This document shows, in pieces, positions 30,758 to 41,068 of a stretch of 54,757 nt of DNA. The number at the start of each line of letters is the position of its first letter. Position 1 is the first letter of the stretch. Source of the stretch: Chara braunii (Eukaryota; Streptophyta; Charophyceae; Charales; Characeae); the NCBI GenBank assembly GCA_003427395.1, contig BFEA01000468.1, forward strand, positions 883,622-938,378, in the 5' to 3' direction. Both the position numbers and the translations under genes were made by a program. Below the pieces are notes generated by a model. The model saw nothing but the letters and a program-made list of their open reading frames with translations. It was not told where the DNA came from and made no database searches.

Positions 30758-31169
30758 GGGCCTCGTTAGACACTCCTTGGGGACGTGAAATCCACAAGGA
30801 CGTGCTCGCTCCACCTGTCCTTGGGGACGAAATTGAAAAAGAAATGTGAAAACGCCAGCATCCTTGTGGCCCCAGCCGTTTCTTCCTTGGGCACAAGGAA
30901 TCCGCGTTTCACGGAGAGGAGAGGGCACACGGGTAGATAGACGTTACAGCCGAGAATCTGGATCGTGGCGGCACCCTATTGGCTGAAGGCCTGAAGCACA
31001 ACTGTTTTCTTTTTTCTTTTCTTTTTTTTCCTTCTGACATCAGTCTTGGGAAATGTCCTCGGGCGACGTCCCCGAGGACAGGTGGAACGAAGAGCCCAAA
31101 TTCCCTTACGACCCACAAGGAAAATTCCTTGTGGCCCAAGGAAATCGCAAGGAGTGTCTAACGAGGCCC
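30758..31169. mobile_element. 412-bp Harbinger-like MITE
   Basis: GGGCCTCGTTAGACACTCCT at the left and its exact inverse at the right, flanked by GTA on both sides. It shares with the left end of the autonomous element at 40416 the scaffold AAATGTGAAAACG, CCCCAGCC and CGCGTTTCACGGAG in the same order, but its subterminal motif is CCTTG/CAAGG where the autonomous element has CCTAAA/TTTAGG. Non-coding. Probably mobilised by a related but distinct transposase. Confidence 0.88.
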
Positions 31170-31798
31170 GTAGTCTGTCCCCTTGGTTTATACCGTGCGT
31201 GTGGAAACAATGCACAGACGCAGTATAGGCCATAAAAACAAAAAGAAAACAAATGAAAACGAGACAAGTGCAGGGAAAAAAAAAGAAGAAAAAAAAAAAC
31301 AAAGTCGAACCCGCCACTTGGCGGCCAAAAGGAGTGAGATAACGCCCTTGAGTGTTTTTTTTTTTTTTTTTTTTTTTTTTGGAGAAATTAATCCATTTCA
31401 TACCAAGAAGGGACAGGGGCCCTGGAACACACCCCACATATCAACCCGGTACGCAAACATGCTCGGGCCATTACCCAGCTTTAGGCTTCTGCCCTTGAGT
31501 GTTTTCAGAGCGCCGCCTCTCACGGCGGGCAGGTGGGCAGACGAAGGGCCAGCTCGGTTGGGTCTCTCTACACTACTACAGGACTGCTAAAAAACCGAAA
31601 ATGTATCTTTCCATGTTCCATAGGAGGATTCGGTCTCATGCCTTCACGTTTCGAGAGTTGCCACAGAGCTCTTCCTTCCGCCCGCGATGGGAGGCGGGCC
31701 TCTGACAGCGCTGAGGGCCCTTTGAATCCTTTTTGCCCTTTTCAGTCTTTTTTTCCCTTTGTCTCTGGAAGAAGATTTGGTCGGACTTGTGCAAAATA
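31170..31798. other. No gene recognised
   Basis: Poly(A)/poly(T) runs, GCCCTTGAGTGTTTT at about 31343 and 31490, and unique DNA. Confidence 0.4.
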
Positions 31799-31945
31799 AG
31801 ACTGAATCGACCCCTAGAACATCGAAAGATACATTTCCATCTTTTTTGTCTTTTGGTTTACTTTTTAGACTGAATCCTCCCCTACAACATGGAAAGATAC
31901 ATGTGGGGAGACTGAATCATCTGCTGTAACGTGGAAAGAGGTACA
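31799..31945 (+). repeat. Three copies of the dispersed GACTGAATC repeat
   Basis: GACTGAATC(G/C/A)(A/T)CC(C)CTA-AACAT(C/G)GAAAGATACA occurs at 31800, 31869 and, weaker, 31910. Same family as 23888 and 24010. Confidence 0.6.
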
Positions 31946-32239
31946 CCCCCATTTCTTTTTTTTTTTTTTTTTTTTTTTTTTTCCGCCATTGTTTTTTTTC
32001 TTCACGGGGAGCACATCAGAAAAGCTCTTCCTTCTGCCCGCCGTGAGAGTCGGGCCTCTGACAGAGCTCAGAGCACCCTTCTTGCCTTTTCTAGTTGTTT
32101 TTTTTTTCTTTTTGGCAGAAATTAGTTGGCCGTTTCTCACTTCTGGCCGGCGTGGGCTAATGTACGAGTGAAAACAGCTACCCCGTTTCGTACCAGCTGC
32201 TGGTTGCAAGTCCAGCACAAGGGGCGGTACCTGTGCCAA
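31946..32239. other. Poly(T) and unique DNA
   Basis: T-run at 31957-31982. CTCTTCCTTC(T/C)GCCCGC-GTGAGA echoes sequence at about 31672. No gene. Confidence 0.4.
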
Positions 32240-32343
32240 CCACAAAATGCCCCCTACCGGTTCCCGCCCCTTCCAGGCTCGGCACAGCTTGGTGCGCAGG
32301 CCATATTTAGGCTCGGCATCAATAGCTGGGCCGAGCACTGGTG

Positions 32344-32353
32344 TTTTTTTTTN

Positions 32354-32389
<36 letters not shown>

Positions 32390-34895
32390 GGGGCCCAGTG
32401 CCCAAGGCTCAGATTAACAAATGAATACAACACCAACGCACGCCTCTTCCCATTCGGGCTGGAAGAGCCTCGGCCACTGCTCCCGTAGAGACAGCTTCCC
32501 TGCAGCTAGAACATATTAAAGGCACTGAGCATTGATTGCTTCCCCTAGCAGGAAGGATTAACCCAGCCCCCTAGGCAACTGATTCCGCCGAAGTTCAACA
32601 AACTGCCACTAAACAAGTCACACAAAGCTAAATTACAAATAACAACCGGAGAGGCTCCAACAAAAGCCATCCTACCTATTCTGGTGCCGACCCGGAATCT
32701 AACCATCACTATACAATGCTAACTTCCAATGCTCGAGGTCCTAGTCGAATCCTCTCTCAACCATCTCCTATTCTACGTACTCTTAGTCTAGGAAACAAAT
32801 CAGGTTCACACATTGTAATTCTGTTTTTGAGGTAATACCTCACTTCTATACCACCAAAAGGAATAATCTAAGTGCCTGTCCTGCCGTTATCTACCCTGCT
32901 ACAGGTCATTAGTTCTACAAAAGAAAAATTTCCGATTTCCTATTCTGCCTGCTTTCATCGTACTCTTTACAAACAACTCACCTATAATTAGGCACGTGTC
33001 TTGCCTAGGATTCGTTTTCTGTCTCGCCTCATAAGAATACCACGGACCTGAAATCGACCCTAGGTACCTCACTAAGAAGCCTGGAGCCATGTACAGATCT
33101 CCAACTTGTTTTCTGCCGATATCGAGGCCAGTTTTCCGTTTCTAGTCCACGTTTGTCTGAACCAGCCAAGGTTCTTTCTTGAGTGAGTCTTGACAGAGAG
33201 CCAGTCTGCTCTGATGGACAGGCGGACTAAGTACTTGATCTGGGCTTGCTGACTTTGCAATGAGACCGGCTCCCCCTTAAAGGTCGCACTGTTTCTAGCC
33301 AACCATATTGTTTCCAACAGAGCCCCTCTGCAGGCGAGGGCCATGTATCCCCACCCAGATGAGAGGTTACTCTCTTGCTGAGTTTTACCGTACAAGGTCC
33401 ATTCCTGGGACCACCGGAATTCGTCAGTGTCTCCCAATGCTGGCGCCACCAATCCCAGACCTGATGTGCGAACGGGTAGTAAAGCCAGAGGTGATTGGTT
33501 GTTTCCCAGCCCCAGGAGCACCTAGAGCAGAGTTCTGCAATGTTCGTCCCTTTGGAGACTAGCCAAGAAGCAGAGGGGGTGACCAGCATCGATTGAATCC
33601 ACATTAAACTTGCCTGCTTCTGAGAGGGAAGATACTTTAAATTCGACCACAGGCTGCGGAGATCCGACTCCCCACTTGGCCTTATATTGAAAAGCTGGGA
33701 CATAGGAAGTGGGGGAGGATAGGCCTTTCCACCCGAAATGGGTGGGTTCCACTTGAATGACAGCTGCATCCTCGAGAAGTAACAAGACCCTGGTGGTTGG
33801 GGACGGGTCTGGGTCTGGGCACCAGACTCTGCTCTCTGTGTATCCTCCGGTGGACTGGAGGACTTTCTCACCGTTATGTATCAGGATGCGTTCCTTCCCC
33901 TGACAGGGGGGGGGCGACCATACCTGGACCTTCACCCCCTGAGGTATCTCGGGGCCTACTACATACAGAAATTGGTCCTGGCAGTCAGGGTCTTTGAGCC
34001 AGGCCCCTGCAGATGCTTCATCAGAGTTTCTGGCTATGTTCAGCCAGTAGGCTGGGACTGCTTTCTTCAGGTTATCATAGTTGGCTTCTACGTTGTGACA
34101 GCGTGATAAGGCCTTGCGCAGGGTTTGTACATCAATCCACTCATCCGCGACAGGGTCCCACAGATCCTTGATTTGAATGAATCCCTTTTCTACCCAAGCT
34201 TTCCCAAAACCGCCCTTTCTTCCCATAGCAGAAAACGGGACCCCATCTTCTTGAACGATAAGGGGGTTCTCAAATAGGAATTGATTTAAGGATTCCAGCT
34301 TAGTGGAAGGGGGTCGTCTCTCGTTGGGAAAAAGTTTATACCACGCTAATAGGATGCTTTTCCACAGCCTAGACTTAGGGCGGCGATGGACAAAGGAGGG
34401 GATGAACAGCGCCAGACATCCGCAGGCTTGGAAACATTTCATTCCTTTGTGAGGATGTATTCAGCAAACTTGACCCAGGGCCGATCTCTGTTACCCCAAG
34501 TGCCCGATACTATCCATTTACAGAGAAGTGCCAAGCTCTGATGGAGGGGGTCTAGAATTCCTAGTCCCCCCATATCCCTTGCTGTGGCAACCGTCTCCCA
34601 GGCCACTTTGGGGATGAAGCCTTCAAGTTCTGTGGCCGACGGTTTCCATAGGTATCTTGACGCCACTTTCTTGATTCTGGAGTATGCACTTGCTCCCAAC
34701 ATGTGGACTGAAAGCGGGTACCACAGCAGCGAGAAGGCTGCTGCTGAAATCACCATTGCCCTTCCGTAGAGGGAGAGTTTGTGGGAACGGATCCATCCGG
34801 AGATCCTCGCTGACACCTTCTCGGCCAGGAGAGCATCCTGAAAATCCGTGCAATCATTGAGTGACACTTGGACCCCCAGAAAACGTTCCGAAGAG
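32344..34895 (-). mobile_element. 5'-truncated LINE (L1-like)
   Basis: Minus strand. Poly(A) tail seen as the T-run 32344-32385 (one N), a 3' UTR of about 680 bp, the C-terminal third of an L1-type ORF2, and abrupt 5' truncation at about 34895 next to the repeated target sequence. Truncation, tail and target duplication are the standard outcome of target-primed reverse transcription. The U6 retropseudogene at 18150 shows such machinery was active in this genome. Confidence 0.85.
33072..34867 (-). pseudogene. LINE ORF2 C-terminus with RVT zinc-binding domain
   Basis: Reading leftward, 34867-34439 gives the region after the RT active site. It shows RISGWIRSHKLSLYGRAMVI (the usual K-L-x-x-W-x-x-x-x-L-S-x-x-G-R block), then ASRYLWKPSA and ARDMGGLGILDP (the G-G-L-G-I motif). 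34442-33522 continues in another frame with a linker that includes NPLIVQEDGVPF. 33871-33227 then gives the zinc-binding segment with CSRCSWGWETTNHLWLYYPF, i.e. C-x-x-C then the H-L-W motif where C-P-x-C...E-T-x-x-H-L-F-x-x-C is typical. 33521-33072 gives LLETIWLARNSATFKGEPV, the standard W-x-x-R-N tail. At least three frame changes; non-functional. The family assignment is firm. Confidence 0.85.
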
Positions 34896-34959
34896 TTAGC
34901 TGGAGTACTGGTGGTTTAAGGAATTAGCCTTGAGGCTTGAAAAAAAAAGAAAAAGAAAG

Positions 34960-35060
34960 AAAAAGAGTAAAAATCCCCCAGGTTGAGATCATGTTCTTTC
35001 TTTTGAATGAAAGAACAAGCCTGCAAAATGATCTCAACCTGGGGGATTTCGACTCTTTTT
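34960..35060. repeat. Foldback with nested hairpin and A/T-rich flanks
   Basis: AATCCCCCAGGTTGAGATCA on the left and TGATCTCAACCTGGGGGATT on the right pair perfectly, extended outward by AAAAAGAGT/ACTCTTTTT with one mismatch. A second hairpin GTTCTTTC/GAAAGAAC lies inside the loop. An A-rich stretch precedes it and a T-run follows it. Single copy in the window. Confidence 0.85.
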
Positions 35061-35719
35061 TTTTTTTTTTTTTTTTTGGACCGAAGTCATAATTATAAAA
35101 ACTTTTGAAAAGGGACAGAGAACTTGTAAACTGTATGCAGATGGCCATGCTGCCAGCTGTGGCTGCGGTGGCAGATGGACAGCAATGAATCTTCGTGGAA
35201 GAGTTCCTCAGGACTGAAACGGGCTCAACTCTCTCTCCCAGGACAGGGCACACTCCCACTAGGATTGTATCCGGCCGCACATCCAGGCAGAATCAGTTTA
35301 GAAAGACATAGGGGCTCGCCACACCGCTCTTGAAACCGTGAACCGTGAAATGTTTGAACTTCGAAGAGCTTTCAGATATATTCAAGAATTGAAGAATTTC
35401 TATTTTCCGGAGTTTTTGGCCAAGCCCTGGACTGAGATCGGCTCAACAGTGCCGATGCGGCCGCCCTGCCAGGCGGCCCAGGCCTCTTTCCACCCCACCA
35501 ACTCTCGCTGGTGGACCTGCACTGGCATGGTGGCAGCTGAGGTGGACACTGGACAGCACAAGACAGTATAAGACACAGCCAGGGAGAGATTACCCATCTG
35601 GCGGCTAGTTGAAGCGGAAGAGGCTGTGAGACTGCTACAGTATGTGTTATTGCTGGCGGAAACGGGGGGGGGGGTAATGGCCCCCGGGGTAGAAGTTCAA
35701 CTGAATGTAGAAGGCACGC
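35061..35719. other. No gene recognised
   Basis: GGGGCTCGCCACACCGCTCTTGAAA at about 35308 resembles the left end of the MITEs at 3890. Otherwise unique. Confidence 0.4.
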
Positions 35720-35770
35720 TCGACCCGATTTCCAGCAGGTGCTGCTCCCCACCAATCGATCGGAGCATCC
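35720..35770. repeat. Dispersed hairpin motif, further copies
   Basis: CGACCCGATTTCCAGCAGGT and GCTCCCCACCAATCGATCGG, then AGCA. A fourth copy lies at 36212-36267, with GGGACGTTGGGCCCGGTTCC and GCTCCCCACAAATAGATTGG, running straight into the hAT-like MITE at 36268. Confidence 0.55.
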
Positions 35771-36211
35771 TCTAAAGTACTACTTTCCTTTTTTTGTATC
35801 CATGTGATTAACTGATATTGACTGTATAATAAGACTAGATGCTTTTGAGATTCTAAATAGGATACATTTTGAAGCAGTTTTGGCCACCACTTGGTGTCCA
35901 TAGCGCGGCGGGTCTGCTAGGAGGAGATGCTCATATCACTCCCCCTAGCAGACCGAGGCCTGGGATGCCCTGGAGTCAGTCACTTACGAACTTCGGACAG
36001 AAAACTAGAGTGTGAATCAGAACTAGGAATTGAGGATGCAGATGCACGACTTCAGATCGATCAGGTCGTTTTAAGAATGCTACGAGAAAATCTATGAGAG
36101 AACCAGACTTCAAAACCTCAGTCACCCACTCTGACATCCTAAAACATCCAAAATGATCCTCAATCATCCCAAATTTTCATCAATTGTCAATCATCAATGC
36201 ATTCCCATTAT
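35771..36211. other. No gene recognised
   Basis: AT-rich unique sequence; nothing found. Confidence 0.4.
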
Positions 36212-36267
36212 AAGGGACGTTGGGCCCGGTTCCCAGCACATGATGCTCCCCACAAATAGATTGGAGC

Positions 36268-36483
36268 CTAGGCTACCAGCCGGGCCGCCCGGGTCCCGGG
36301 TGGCCAGCCCGTGCAAGGACCAAGAAAGGTCCCAGCAAAAAAAATAAAAAATAAAATAATTCCAAAAAATCGGAAAAAAAAAATGTGATGCAGAAAAATA
36401 AACTGAACAACTTTTGCCTCAGGGTCAGATCGAAATTCTTCACCAAATTTAAAATAAAATATAATTAAAAAAAAAAAAAAAAA
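36268..36483. mobile_element. hAT-like MITE, copy 3, right end lost
   Basis: CTAGGCTACCAGCCGGGCCG at the left, shared core GATGCAGAAAAATAAACTG and GCCTCAGGGTCAGATCGAAA. It ends in an A-run at 36467-36483 without the CTGGTAGC terminus. Confidence 0.7.
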
Positions 36484-36597
36484 GAAGACAGAAAAAGCAT
36501 TCAATATACAAGGAATCGTCAAACTTAAACCTTACGAATTTACGAAAAAGTTACGATCTTTATGGAGATTTTTCAATTTTTGCAGAAAATTCCGGCG

Positions 36598-36812
36598 AGG
36601 CGGCCTTCTAAGCGTGTTACCCCAGCCAACTCTTATGACGTCATATCCAACACGTCCCTTCCCCCTCCAAACCTCAACTGCCCCCCCATAGGCTTGAGGC
36701 ATCTCCACCTCTTCATGGTCCCCCCCAACCGTCTTAGCATAAGGTCGAACGACGAAGATCTTTGGACCGTGACCGCAGCTCACCGTCACCGGGGAATCGC
36801 ACCAATTGAAGG
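36598..36812 (+). repeat. Direct repeat, copy 1 (partner 37360-37572)
   Basis: Shares with 37360-37572, about 760 bp away, GGCCTTCTAAGCGTG, CATATCCAA, CCCTTCCCCCTCCAAACCTC, AGCATAAGGTCGAACGACGA and AGATCTTTGG...CTCACCGTCACCGGGGAATCGC. About 80% identical. The arrangement could be an old short LTR pair or a local duplication; the intervening 550 bp has no coding motif I recognise. Confidence 0.7.
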
Positions 36813-37359
36813 TAACTTTGTCTTATGAAACCCGTTTGGAAAAGCAAAGCAAAAAAACACAAAAATGATTTGGGCGCGAAGCTGTATGAAAAACAGTTGC
36901 TGGAAAGGAAAACCACTCAAACGATTTAGTTTCAAAAAGGCGTCTGCCGGACAAAATTCCACAGGTCGTATCACCCTTTTCCATAAATTTGACGCATACT
37001 GTTGATAGCTTTGTTATGTTTCCAGAAAAAAAGGATTTTGTTTTTTGAATCCAGAAACCAGTACTACTCAAGTGGCTATACATACCAACTTTTTCACAGA
37101 TCTCTATGCTTTGATAGGAACTGGAAGTAGATTTCAAAACAAAAACTGAATCGGAATTAATCGCCGGAGTAAAAGGATTCGAAACACAGCATGGTATAGA
37201 CAATTTAGAGTTAGGTTTCATAAAAGGATAAATAAGCTCAAATTAGTTAAACGCAAGTCAACTTTGGAGACTTCTGGAGACTTCCATTACTCCACACACC
37301 GTTCTGAAATCTCCGCAAACGCGGCCTGTGTTTTACATATGATTTTCTTTAATTGTTGG
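36813..37359. other. Spacer between the direct repeats
   Basis: CTTATGAAACCCG (36824) and GGTTTCATAAAAGG (37214) are inverted relative to each other near its ends. No gene recognised. Confidence 0.45.
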
Positions 37360-37572
37360 CCTTCTAAGCGTGCTACGCCACCTAACTCTCATGAAGTCAT
37401 ATCCAATGCATCCCTTCCCCCTCCAAACCTCACCTTTCCCCGCATCGGCTCGAGGCATATCAACCGCTTCATGTTCACATTCAACCGTTTTAGCATAAGG
37501 TCGAACGACGAAGATCTTTGGAAACGTGACCACAGCTCACCGTCACCGGGGAATCGCGCTACATTGTCCACC
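37360..37572 (+). repeat. Direct repeat, copy 2
   Basis: Partner of 36598-36812; see that entry. Confidence 0.7.
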
Positions 37573-37764
37573 AAAACTGTTGAGCCCGCGAACAGCCCAT
37601 CACAGGTAGTCTCACTCGCGAGCGGAAGGGATGCCCAACTGTCCCTAACGCTATCCCACCGCCGTCGTAAGCTCCTGCCACTTGAAGAAGATGACGAGAG
37701 GTGAATCACGCAAACTGCCGGCATAGCTCCTCCCGATCAGCATGATGACAACCGTGATGAAAAA

Positions 37765-38062
37765 GCAACATGTCAACATGAAGGCGCGGCACAGCCATCT
37801 CCCTGAACGACGCAGGTGCAAGCAAACAATCATCACCCACATGGCTGCCAACGGAGAAGCAACAGGAATGCCCGTCACCCACCACCACCCACGCCTTGAA
37901 AACATGGTCTCCAGGACTATCGCCACCTCATCGCGGAGAAGGCAACGTAAAGGCAAGGCACAATAAACACCATCTCCCTCGACGACGCTGGCGTCCAACA
38001 AACAATCTTCTCCCACATGGCTGCCAACGAGAAGGAACAAAGACAAGGAGTGCCAATGCCGG
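37765..38062 (+). repeat. Degenerate about 178-bp tandem duplication
   Basis: GCACAGCCATCTCCCTGAAC, then CACATGGCTGCCAACG (37790-37855), recurs as ACACCATCTCCCTCGACGAC, then CACATGGCTGCCAACG (37968-38030). Confidence 0.65.
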
Positions 38063-39065
38063 CACTCTTGGTCACATCAATACTGTATCCAATGTCGCTC
38101 CTACTGTATGACGCTCAGCGCCTGGCCTGCTATACTCAGCCTATCTAGCCTATCTACGTTCAAGTAACTGGATCACACTGAAGTCGAAGACCAATGTACG
38201 TCACGTCAACACCAATGCCGACCACCAGCATACACCAGATATGTTCTCTGTCCTCCCCTCATCACCCCTTGATCGTCTCCTCATGCGCCTCCTACCCGAA
38301 GACCACCCTCGCCATCACCTGCATTGCGCCCCTGCAGCCCGGCTATGGCTGCTACGTGCCCGCTGCCTCAGCAGCGCCTCTCACCTCAGCGCCCGTGCAC
38401 GCGTCCTGCCAGCAGGCAAATGCAGACGCTAGCGCAGCAACACAGCAGTGTGTCCGCATTGCCCGCCAAGGCCAGAATGCCTGCCTAGGGAGTGCACACT
38501 TTCCTTTATGGAACGTGTGTCCGCTGCTGGCTGGTCTGGCCAGGCGTCTGGGGGCTCAGTAGCTTGCCTCTGGCCCCAAGTGTCTGCGCCAGGCCCAGTT
38601 TCAGATACTGGCCTGAGCCTCATGCCGTTAGGCACGTCTAGGCAGCCACACAGCCTCCAAGTATTTGCGGCATTCTTATTGCTCGTGGCACATCTGTGAA
38701 GACAATGCTGCTTCCTCATTGGCCCGCAACCAGTCCGTGATGTGTCGGCTTCACGCAGCGTGTGCCCAGGGCGCAACCACCTGAGTATAGCGCAGCCCTT
38801 TGCTTCTGGAAAGAGCCTGGAGGCTCACGTTGCTCTGTAACCAACTGCCGTGCTGCAACTGTCTGAGTACCCACATGTGGAAAAATGTCGAAAACAGGCC
38901 TCACGTGGATATTCAGGCCCGCCTTGACTTAGGGCGTGCACGGGCTTGCTGGGGCCACAGCCCAGAACATTTGTATGTCTGATAAGGGCTCCACGAGGCT
39001 CATTCCTCGCACTACGCAAAAGAAGGAGAAAATGCAAAAGAAGAACAAGAACCAACGGGCCTAGC
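38063..39065. other. No gene recognised
   Basis: About 1 kb, G+C-moderate, with open frames on both strands (for example 38194-38562 plus) but no domain or motif I can name. Confidence 0.4.
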
Positions 39066-39125
39066 TCCGTACACGGCGTACATCCATGTGCTGTTGAAAT
39101 ACAGGTCCAAGTTTGAATCCAGATG
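39066..39125 (+). repeat. tRNA-like SINE fragment
   Basis: GCTGTTGAAATACAGGTCCA, then AGTTTGAATCCAG, matches the box B half of the SINEs at 11862 and 12168. Confidence 0.5.
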
Positions 39126-40412
39126 CACTACAATGACCTAGGATCGGTCACTTCAATCATGATAGCTTTGAGGCCGTCACCCTTTCAAAAGAAAAACATG
39201 AAAAAAAGCCAAGAAGGGAATGAAATGGGGGGAGGAGGAGCAGAGTCACTCCCAAACGCCACCCCTTCCCTTGCTCCCCGTTCTCTCTGTCTGTTACATG
39301 CCCGGTTGGGCAATGAACAAAGAGCCAAGGATCCGCAAAGTGATGAAAAGGACAGAAATGGACAATGCGGTGTGAATGAAATCTCAACAAGCAATGTTCA
39401 TCCTGATACATGCAAAACGGTAGTTTGTAGCACAGCGAGAGACTTGGATAGTACTGACATGACATCTCATGGTACGTCACACATGTAAGAAGAGGAGGGA
39501 CACCAAACTGTCGGACACCGTAAAAGTGCAGAACAGAACAAGGACCGACCTTCCTCACACAATATCAGACAGCGCAGCGGAATGCTAGAATACCAATGAT
39601 CAACCAATCAATGTCGAGGTGCAGACCCAACGTTCATCATCATCATAGCAGGGTGTGACAGGCCTGGCGCCATACACAGAAGAGTGCGCCAGGTCCCAAC
39701 CATACACAGACGAAGAGAGGGAAGATCAGACGAAAGAGAAGAGGGGAGATGGGGGCGTAGCCAACACCAAGTCTTTGGTACAAGTTCCAAATAATCCCTC
39801 GTCGAATGTCTGAACCCCAATGTTGACTCTGGATCCAATGTCCTCAAGTCTCAAAGTCACAATCTCTCTCTCCCGTAGACTGCAGATACTGAGAAGTCTG
39901 GTAGCGAGAGGGTGAAGAAGAGATGGTGGACTTAGAAGAGGAAGAAGAAGAACTCTCTCTCTCTCTCTCTCCGTCTGGTACTAACCTGTGAAGTTGGCAC
40001 CTTGATGCAGGTACCTCGAAGATGAAGCTGGAGCTATGGCACCACAGGTAAGTCTCCCTGGCCTTCACCAGGCATCTCTCTCTCCAACACTACTCTACTC
40101 CTACCAGCACCCAGCGTTGAAGACTACAGCTACAGCTACTAGCGCCCAGCGCTGAGGACTACTGCTAGTGCTAATGCTACCTCCTGCAGCGCTCCTCCAG
40201 AGTGCTGCTCACGAATCCTGAAGACTACTGACTGCCTTCTACCTGCCTGAACCGCACGTGAAGTGCTTGGCCAGTCCCTATGAACTACCTCCCTGTCTGT
40301 AGGGCGGGCCAGTCTTATATAGTGCTGGCCCGTCCAGGAGGCTGCTCTTGCCAATGCCCAAACGTGCTAGACCCTGAGGAAGCTTCCGGGAAGTTTCCAG
40401 GTAGCTTCTGGC
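39126..40412. other. No gene; insertion flank of the Harbinger element
   Basis: Contains a short (TC)n at 39954-39972, duplicated ACCAGC(A)CCCAGCG(T/C)TGA (40098, 40138) and a hairpin GGGCCAG/CTGGCCC around CTTATATAGTG (40306-40332). The last 45 bp (CTGAGGAAGCTTCCGGGAAG to TTCTGGCTAA) is repeated on the far side of the Harbinger element. Confidence 0.5.
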
Positions 40413-40415
40413 TAA

Positions 40416-40618
40416 GGGTCTCGTTAGACACTCCTAAAAGTTCCTGTTTTGAGGATTGCGTCTTGGTTGCACGCAATCCTAAATCCATTTTCGAGATCGA
40501 AAATGTGAAAACGGGCGTTAGGACCAGTCCTAAAAGATTTAGGATTCCCCAGCCATTATCGTCCTAAAATTTCCAGTAGCCCCCGACCTACTGAAAAGTT
40601 TAGGATTCGCGCGTTTCA
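40416..40618. promoter_or_regulatory. Left terminal and subterminal repeat region
   Basis: The 25-bp inverted repeat is followed by CAATCCTAAATCC, AGTCCTAAAAGATTTAGGA, GTCCTAAAATTT and TTTAGGATTCGCG, then CGCGTTTCACGGAG. Repeated TCCTAAA in both orientations is the likely binding site of the Myb-like protein or transposase (inference from other PIF/Harbinger elements). The right end (48840-48973) has the same motif in ACTTTTAGGACGAGTCCTAA and TTTAGGACTAG. Confidence 0.75.
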
Positions 40619-41068
40619 CGGAGTCGTGGCGTCGCGCGCATTACACCGTCTTCTCGGAAGTGCTGGTGCAGAACCAGGCCGTCGGTCCAGAGGTCGGACA
40701 TCGGAGGTATTCGGCGGGCCGACGGGCCCAACGGTCACCAACGGTAGCCGTTGGCAGGGGGAGGTGCACCGCGGTGGGGCGGGTGGGGGAGGGGGGGGGA
40801 ACCGAGGGTAGGTGGGCTTCTGTAGTCGACCGTTGTATTCGTAGCTCGCAGCGGAGGAGGATGACGACGCTCGCAGGACGACAGTCGCACGCGCAGTCGG
40901 GCAGTGCGCGGGCCCCAACGGTCGACTTTCGAATTCACGGCGTCCACCTCTGTTGTGTTCTGTGGCGTTTGTCGAGATATGAAGGTCCCGCTAGTGCGTC
41001 GTTTGTGGACATGCCGGAGGGCAGTTGCGCAGTGTTGTGCTTGCGTGGTGCACCCGAAGGCGAGTTAG

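Larger units (their letters stand above)
32240..34920. mobile_element. TTAA-family element split by a LINE insertion
   Basis: The left part (to 32343) carries the interior and inner right arm of a TTAA element, with CGGCATCAATAGCTGGGCCG and AGCACTGGTG. After the LINE, 34899-34919 resumes with AGCTGGAGTACTGGTGGTTTAA, the true right end. The overlap TAGCTGG(GCC)GAG(C/T)ACTGGTG on both sides is the target duplication made by the LINE, now slightly diverged. The left TTAA end of the host element was not located. Confidence 0.75.

Noticed and set aside
38194-38776. Overlapping open frames on both strands
   Set aside because: No start context, domain or repeat logic; G+C-rich DNA gives such frames by chance.
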